Below, in pieces: positions 34,107 through 37,560 of a stretch of DNA of 37,560 bases. The notes below the pieces were generated by a model. That model worked only from the letters and a program-made list of their open reading frames with translations. It had not been told where the DNA came from and searched no databases. The stretch covers positions 1 to 37,560 of the forward strand of contig JAKSIZ010000022.1 of assembly GCA_024398515.1 (NCBI GenBank). The letters run 5' to 3'. The position numbers and the translations under genes are program-made. Origin of the DNA: Bacteroidaceae bacterium (GTDB taxonomy: Bacteria; Bacteroidota; Bacteroidia; Bacteroidales; Bacteroidaceae). Positions within the stretch are counted from its first letter, which is position 1. Every line of letters begins with the position of its first letter.

Positions 34107-34154
34107 TAATATAATCTGCAAGAATGAACAAATTTCAAAGATGGTCGTATAATA
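34069..34154. repeat. Imperfect tandem repeat of the AKR gene 3' end
   Basis: CTGCAAGAATGAAC and CGTATAATA at the end of the AKR gene (34069-34108) recur, in the same order, just after its stop (34116-34154), offset by 47 bp. The second copy is diverged in between and would not encode the same C-terminus. It looks like an old partial duplication. Confidence 0.7.
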
Positions 34155-34313
34155 GTTTATTACCACGTGCTAAATATATAGTGCAAACATATAATAGAAG
34201 GTGTAAAAACATGATTTACCATAATGGGCATTGTAATATAAAATAGTATATATAATTATGATAAATCACATTTAAGAAATTCACCTTAACGTTCGACTTT
34301 GTTCACCTTAAAG

Positions 34314-36713
34314 TTATTCTACGTTTAGGATTAATGTCGAAGGCTTTAGTTTATTATCTTTTGATTTAACTGTAACCTTGATTTTCCCATTAGCATTTTC
34401 GTTGCTTCTAACAACAAGAACAAGTTTTCCATTAAAGAGTTTCATTGTCGGTTTGCTGAATGCTTCAGTTGAAGTTGCATCACCGTTGCATACACATTGG
34501 AATTTTCCTGCGCCCGAAACTTCAAAGCTCAACTGGTCGTCAGCATTTGCGCAAAGCGTTCCGTCTTTGTCCACGACTTCAACCTCAATGAATGCCAAGT
34601 CATCGCCGTCGGATTTCAATGTAGTTTTGTCAGTCTTTAACACTATCTTTTTCTCCTTTCCTGCAGTCTTGACAACCTTTTCCCCACGTTTAATGCCTTG
34701 GTTATCATACACAACAACTTTGATTTGTCCTGGCTTATATATTACATCGTTCCAACGCAATCTGTATCGATTGTATTTATCATAATCGGTAGATTTAGTA
34801 ATTTTGCCTTGGGATACGCCATTTACAAATAATTCTGCTGTTGGAAAGTTCGTGTAGCAATACACTGGGGTTACCTGGTTTATCCTATCATTGCCAAACG
34901 ACCAATGCGGAAGTAGATGGATTGTCTCCGAATCATTGTTCCAATGGCTTCTATAGAGGAAATACCTATCTTTCGGCAAACCTGCCAAATCGCATATTCC
35001 AAAGTAACTGCTTCTTGATGGCCAGAAGTCATCGTATGGCGTTGGTTCGCCCAAATAGTCGAAACCGGTCCACACAAATTCGCCTATCACCCAGTCATTA
35101 TCGTCCTGCCAATACCAATCATCGTCAGGCAGATTGCTCCAACTGCAACACTCCATATCATAACTTGAACATTGCAAATCGCTGTATTGCTTGTTCTTGT
35201 ATTGCTCAACAGGGAACTTATACACTCCCCTACTACTTATTGTCGATGCCGTTTCACTACCGAGCAGAAAACCTTGTGGCATAAGTCTATGCGCTTCCTC
35301 ATACTTTGGTAAGCGATAGTTATACCCAGGAATATCCAGGACAGCAGCAAAACCAGACTTGATTGCAGCGGTGGATCGATCCATGCCTGACGTTACCATT
35401 CTTGAAGGATCAAGCTTGTGGCATAGGTCCTGAAGTCTTTTTGCTATCACAGCACCATCACGCCCTCCTTGTTCCGGTATTTCGTTTCCGATGCTCCACA
35501 TGATGTTCGAGGCGTGATTACGATGATTTAACACGAGGTTCTCAATGTCGCGGTCAGCCCATTCATCAAAGAAAAGAGCATAGCCATTCTTGCATTTTGG
35601 ATATTTCCACATATCAAAACTCTCAGCCATCACCATCATCCCAAGCGAATCATATACCTCCATCTGCATTGTCGAAGGCATGTTGTGAGCAGTTCGAATG
35701 GCATCGCACCCCATATCTTTCAGTATTTTCACTTGTCTTATCAGTGCTGCCTTGTTGACAGCAGCACCCAATGGTCCAAGATCATGGTGCATACACACGC
35801 CTTTTATCTTCCTTGTAATGCCATTGAGTTGGAATCCATGCTCCTTTGTGACGCTTATTGTCCTTATACCTATCTTCATAGTTTCGGCATCGAGCACGTT
35901 CTTGTTTGCATCAATGGCACTTGTTTCGAGCGTATATAAATAAGGTGTTTCCGGTGACCACAGTCTTGGAGTGGGCACTGTGAGCAGTCCTTCTACCCTA
36001 CCCTTTTCGTCAGGCGTAAGTATTTTGCTTGATACAATTTGCCCAACAGCATCTCTTATTACCGCGCTAACTCCATCAGCCTTTCCTTCGATTTGCGTTT
36101 CATAATGCAACACAGCATCGTTTGTTTTCAGTTCTTTTGTATAGGCAAACGTCGCCCACGTCTTTATGGCCACATCATTCATACGGCAAATAACCTTCAC
36201 AGGACGATAAATTCCCGCACCTGGATACCAACGTGAACTCTCAGGACGATTATTACACTTAACAAGCACACCGTTTTCGCCCTTATGAATGAATTGGGTA
36301 ATGTCGAACTTGAAGGCATTGTAGCCGTTCTTCCATTCCCCTACCCTCTTTTCGTTGATGAATACCTCTGGCTCACTCATCACGCCATCAAACACAATCT
36401 CTACGCTCTTGCATCCATCCGGAACTGTAAAAGTCGTTTTATACTCGCCTTTGCCTATCCAAGGTAGAGAACCAGTTCTGCCGGTCTTTTCTGTAGCGAT
36501 GCGTTCGCCATTCTGTTCGATTGCCACTACTTGTTTGTCTATATCCTTGTCGAAATCGCAAGAAATAGCCCAGTCGTGAGGCACAACCACTCTCTCCCAC
36601 CCTTCACCAGGATGATGAAAATCCCAATTTCTCAAATAGAAACTCTTTCTGTCTGCAGCCGATACCGTGCACACACAGCACAGCACCATAATTATATATA
36701 ATCTTGTTTTCAT
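34314..36713 (-). CDS. GH2 family beta-galactosidase-like enzyme
   Basis: A 799-residue secreted enzyme with a signal peptide (MKTRLYIIMVLCCVCTVSAA). The jelly-roll sugar-binding domain begins with FYLRNWDFHHPGEGWERV and has the usual VPHDWAI. The barrel has RTAHNMPS, the acid/base Glu411 in SIGNEIPEQ, the probable nucleophile Glu487 in LLGSETAST, and GEFVWTGFDYLGEP. C-terminal Ig-like domains follow. Sequence features fit beta-galactosidase, though beta-glucuronidase or other GH2 activities cannot be ruled out. It is alone and convergent with the AKR gene, with about 200 bp of AT-rich sequence between. Confidence 0.93.
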   Translation of the reverse strand: MKTRLYIIMVLCCVCTVSAADRKSFYLRNWDFHHPGEGWERVVVPHDWAISCDFDKDIDKQVVAIEQNGERIATEKTGRTGSLPWIGKGEYKTTFTVPDGCKSVEIVFDGVMSEPEVFINEKRVGEWKNGYNAFKFDITQFIHKGENGVLVKCNNRPESSRWYPGAGIYRPVKVICRMNDVAIKTWATFAYTKELKTNDAVLHYETQIEGKADGVSAVIRDAVGQIVSSKILTPDEKGRVEGLLTVPTPRLWSPETPYLYTLETSAIDANKNVLDAETMKIGIRTISVTKEHGFQLNGITRKIKGVCMHHDLGPLGAAVNKAALIRQVKILKDMGCDAIRTAHNMPSTMQMEVYDSLGMMVMAESFDMWKYPKCKNGYALFFDEWADRDIENLVLNHRNHASNIMWSIGNEIPEQGGRDGAVIAKRLQDLCHKLDPSRMVTSGMDRSTAAIKSGFAAVLDIPGYNYRLPKYEEAHRLMPQGFLLGSETASTISSRGVYKFPVEQYKNKQYSDLQCSSYDMECCSWSNLPDDDWYWQDDNDWVIGEFVWTGFDYLGEPTPYDDFWPSRSSYFGICDLAGLPKDRYFLYRSHWNNDSETIHLLPHWSFGNDRINQVTPVYCYTNFPTAELFVNGVSQGKITKSTDYDKYNRYRLRWNDVIYKPGQIKVVVYDNQGIKRGEKVVKTAGKEKKIVLKTDKTTLKSDGDDLAFIEVEVVDKDGTLCANADDQLSFEVSGAGKFQCVCNGDATSTEAFSKPTMKLFNGKLVLVVRSNENANGKIKVTVKSKDNKLKPSTLILNVE

Positions 36714-36829
36714 GCTGCAAATATACTATTTATTTTTCAAAATCGCAATATATTCATCATATTGTGTTAAAAAAAATAAAAAAAAAGAACAAATCATCCA
36801 ATATCAATGGTCAATTGTCAATAATTTTA

Positions 36830-36837
36830 TACCTTTG
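36830..36837 (+). promoter_or_regulatory. -7 box for tRNA-Lys
   Basis: TACCTTTG matches TAnnTTTG and is 21 bp before the tRNA 5' end. The -33 element is weak. The 145-bp gap before it (36714-36858) also carries a TCAATGGTCAATTGTCAATAATT-like low-complexity stretch. Confidence 0.6.
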
Positions 36838-36858
36838 CACCCGCATTTGAAAAACGAT

Positions 36859-36931
36859 GCACCCTTAGCTCAGTTGGTAGAGCACCTGACTCTTAATCAG
36901 GGTGTCCAGGGTTCGAACCCCTGAGGGTGTA
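36859..36931 (+). tRNA. tRNA-Lys (anticodon CTT)
   Basis: A 73-nt cloverleaf. The acceptor GCACCCT pairs with AGGGTGT (one G-U) plus discriminator A. The anticodon stem CCTGA/TCAGG surrounds loop CTCTTAA, giving anticodon CTT for lysine AAG codons. The T arm is CAGGGTTCGAACCCCTG. CCA is not encoded. Confidence 0.95.
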
Positions 36932-36943
36932 CAAACGCACTGA

Positions 36944-36977
36944 AATTCCTCAACTTCCAAGTTGGGGAATTTTTTTA
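36944..36977 (+). terminator. Intrinsic terminator after tRNA-Lys
   Basis: AATTCCTCAACTT and AAGTTGGGGAATT form a stem (one T-G) with a very small loop, followed by T7. Confidence 0.85.
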
Positions 36978-37085
36978 TTGCAGAAATACTCCGTAAAAAC
37001 AAACATTTCTGCATCTGAAATCATGAACTGTTGACCTTCTTGCGTTCTTGCTTTGGCATGTGACGAAGTCGATGACTCAAGACGT

Positions 37086-37204
37086 ACGTTATAGCCGAAT
37101 TAAAACTGCTACAGTTTTCATATCAAAACTGCTACAGTTTTCGATCCGAAACTGCTACAGTTTTTTTTCAACTATAAGGCACGTTTCTATACATCCTTAC
37201 GTTC
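37086..37204. repeat. Triple-palindrome element 5 (unit AAACTGCTACAGTTT)
   Basis: Three identical 15-bp units start at 37103, 37126 and 37149 (period 23). The unit is the exact reverse complement of that in element 4. ACGTTATAGCCG lies on the left (37086-37097); CAACTATAAGGCACGT on the right begins at 37169, with ACGTTC further out at 37199-37204. It follows tRNA-Lys and its terminator. The 629-bp region 36932-37560 has no supported gene. Confidence 0.85.
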
Positions 37205-37337
37205 AACTGCTTTTACTATATGGATTATCTTTTGATTTTTAGTTAGATTTTGAGCGCAGCGACCAGAATAAAGCCTTTTCGTGTGCAGTCATATAGAGAA
37301 AAATACTATTGGTTATTATTGGTGTCCTTTAGATTAT

Positions 37338-37425
37338 AGCCTGAAAGGCTTACACCAATCAGCCCAGGGCATAGCGAAGCGGCACCCTGGGTATATCGAC
37401 GCAACATACCACGCTCTGAAAGAGC
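37338..37425. repeat. REP-like repeat with three hairpins
   Basis: AGCCT-GAA-AGGCT (37338-37350), CCCAGGG...CCCTGGG (37363-37391, 15-nt loop) and GCTCT-GAA-AGAGC (37413-37425) are three short stems in a row. The wording (CTGAAAGGC, AGCCCAGGGC...CCCTGGG) resembles GC-rich repeats common between Bacteroidota genes. No transposase is in the window. Confidence 0.5.
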
Positions 37426-37560
37426 AAAAGCTTTTAGTACGCCCATAAAACCCTGTGTAATCTATAAGAAAAAAAATACATTTCATTATGTGTGGTCTGC
37501 CTTTGGGCAGCCTTGATGTGGTGGTTGTGTCTGTGCTTATATGAACAAGTTCATAACGCC
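37426..37560. other. AT-rich non-coding end of window
   Basis: No convincing reading frame is seen. A small hairpin, CTGCC-TTTG-GGCAG (37497-37510), is the only structure noticed. Confidence 0.4.

Noticed and set aside
36718-36748. Promoter of the GH2 gene
   Set aside because: TATATTTG with TTG at 20-nt spacing is seen, but it would start transcription at or inside the ATG, so it is not trusted.
36667-36924. An 85-residue plus-strand open frame
   Set aside because: It reads through the tRNA-Lys gene and an AT-rich spacer.
37048-37242. A 64-residue frame across element 5
   Set aside because: It is created by the repeat units and has no protein-like features.

Overview
The window looks like a chromosomal stretch from a Bacteroidales bacterium, most likely a Prevotella-like member of Prevotellaceae. 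The reasons are a SusC/SusD pair, several surface lipoproteins, secreted carbohydrate-active enzymes, a Bacteroidota-type dipeptidyl peptidase III with an HECLGH motif, no Shine-Dalgarno sites, and repeated promoters of the TTTG-N19/20-TAnnTTTG type. The species cannot be fixed from this sequence alone.

Layout. At 1-6888 there is the tail of an unknown gene, a WalJ/YycJ-type metallo-hydrolase and a TPR protein. A tightly packed run follows: DPP III, a short AlkD-like protein, a Fur-family regulator, histidyl-tRNA synthetase and a CE12-like esterase, with three stop/start overlaps. A strong hairpin terminator separates this from a minus-strand GH31 glycosidase (6966-9380) and tRNA-Cys(GCA). 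From 18515 down to 9790 is a minus-strand polysaccharide utilisation locus: SusC, SusD, a small surface lipoprotein, then a membrane/TPR-like protein (DUF6057-like) and a PD40 lipoprotein carrying one CXXCH haem motif. A heparinase II/III-like protein diverges from it at 18779. Next come an Abi_2/HEPN abortive-infection protein (minus), a secreted alpha/beta-hydrolase esterase, an ECF sigma factor with a membrane partner, a lytic-transglycosylase-like protein, a YgiQ radical SAM protein and a large amidase/FnIII protein. From 29795 there is a TPR protein, a zinc-ribbon membrane protein and a clostripain-family (C11) lipoprotein, then a ferredoxin-type aldo/keto reductase, a GH2 beta-galactosidase (minus) and tRNA-Lys(CTT).

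The carbohydrate genes (GH31, CE12, SusC/D, heparinase-like, esterase, GH2) suggest plant or host glycan use. They are scattered rather than in one operon, and no HTCS or SusR-type regulator is visible.

The most striking signal is not a gene. Five intergenic elements (near 115, 9678, 22796, 29590 and 37103) each hold three copies of a 15-bp palindrome at an exact 23-bp period. The palindrome sequence is nearly the same within an element but differs between elements, while its self-complementarity is kept. The arrays are flanked by a conserved motif like GAACGTTATAGTCG and, opposite, AAGCGTTC. I know of no named family that matches this. A second lead is a promoter-hairpin-oligoU leader in front of the Abi/HEPN gene.
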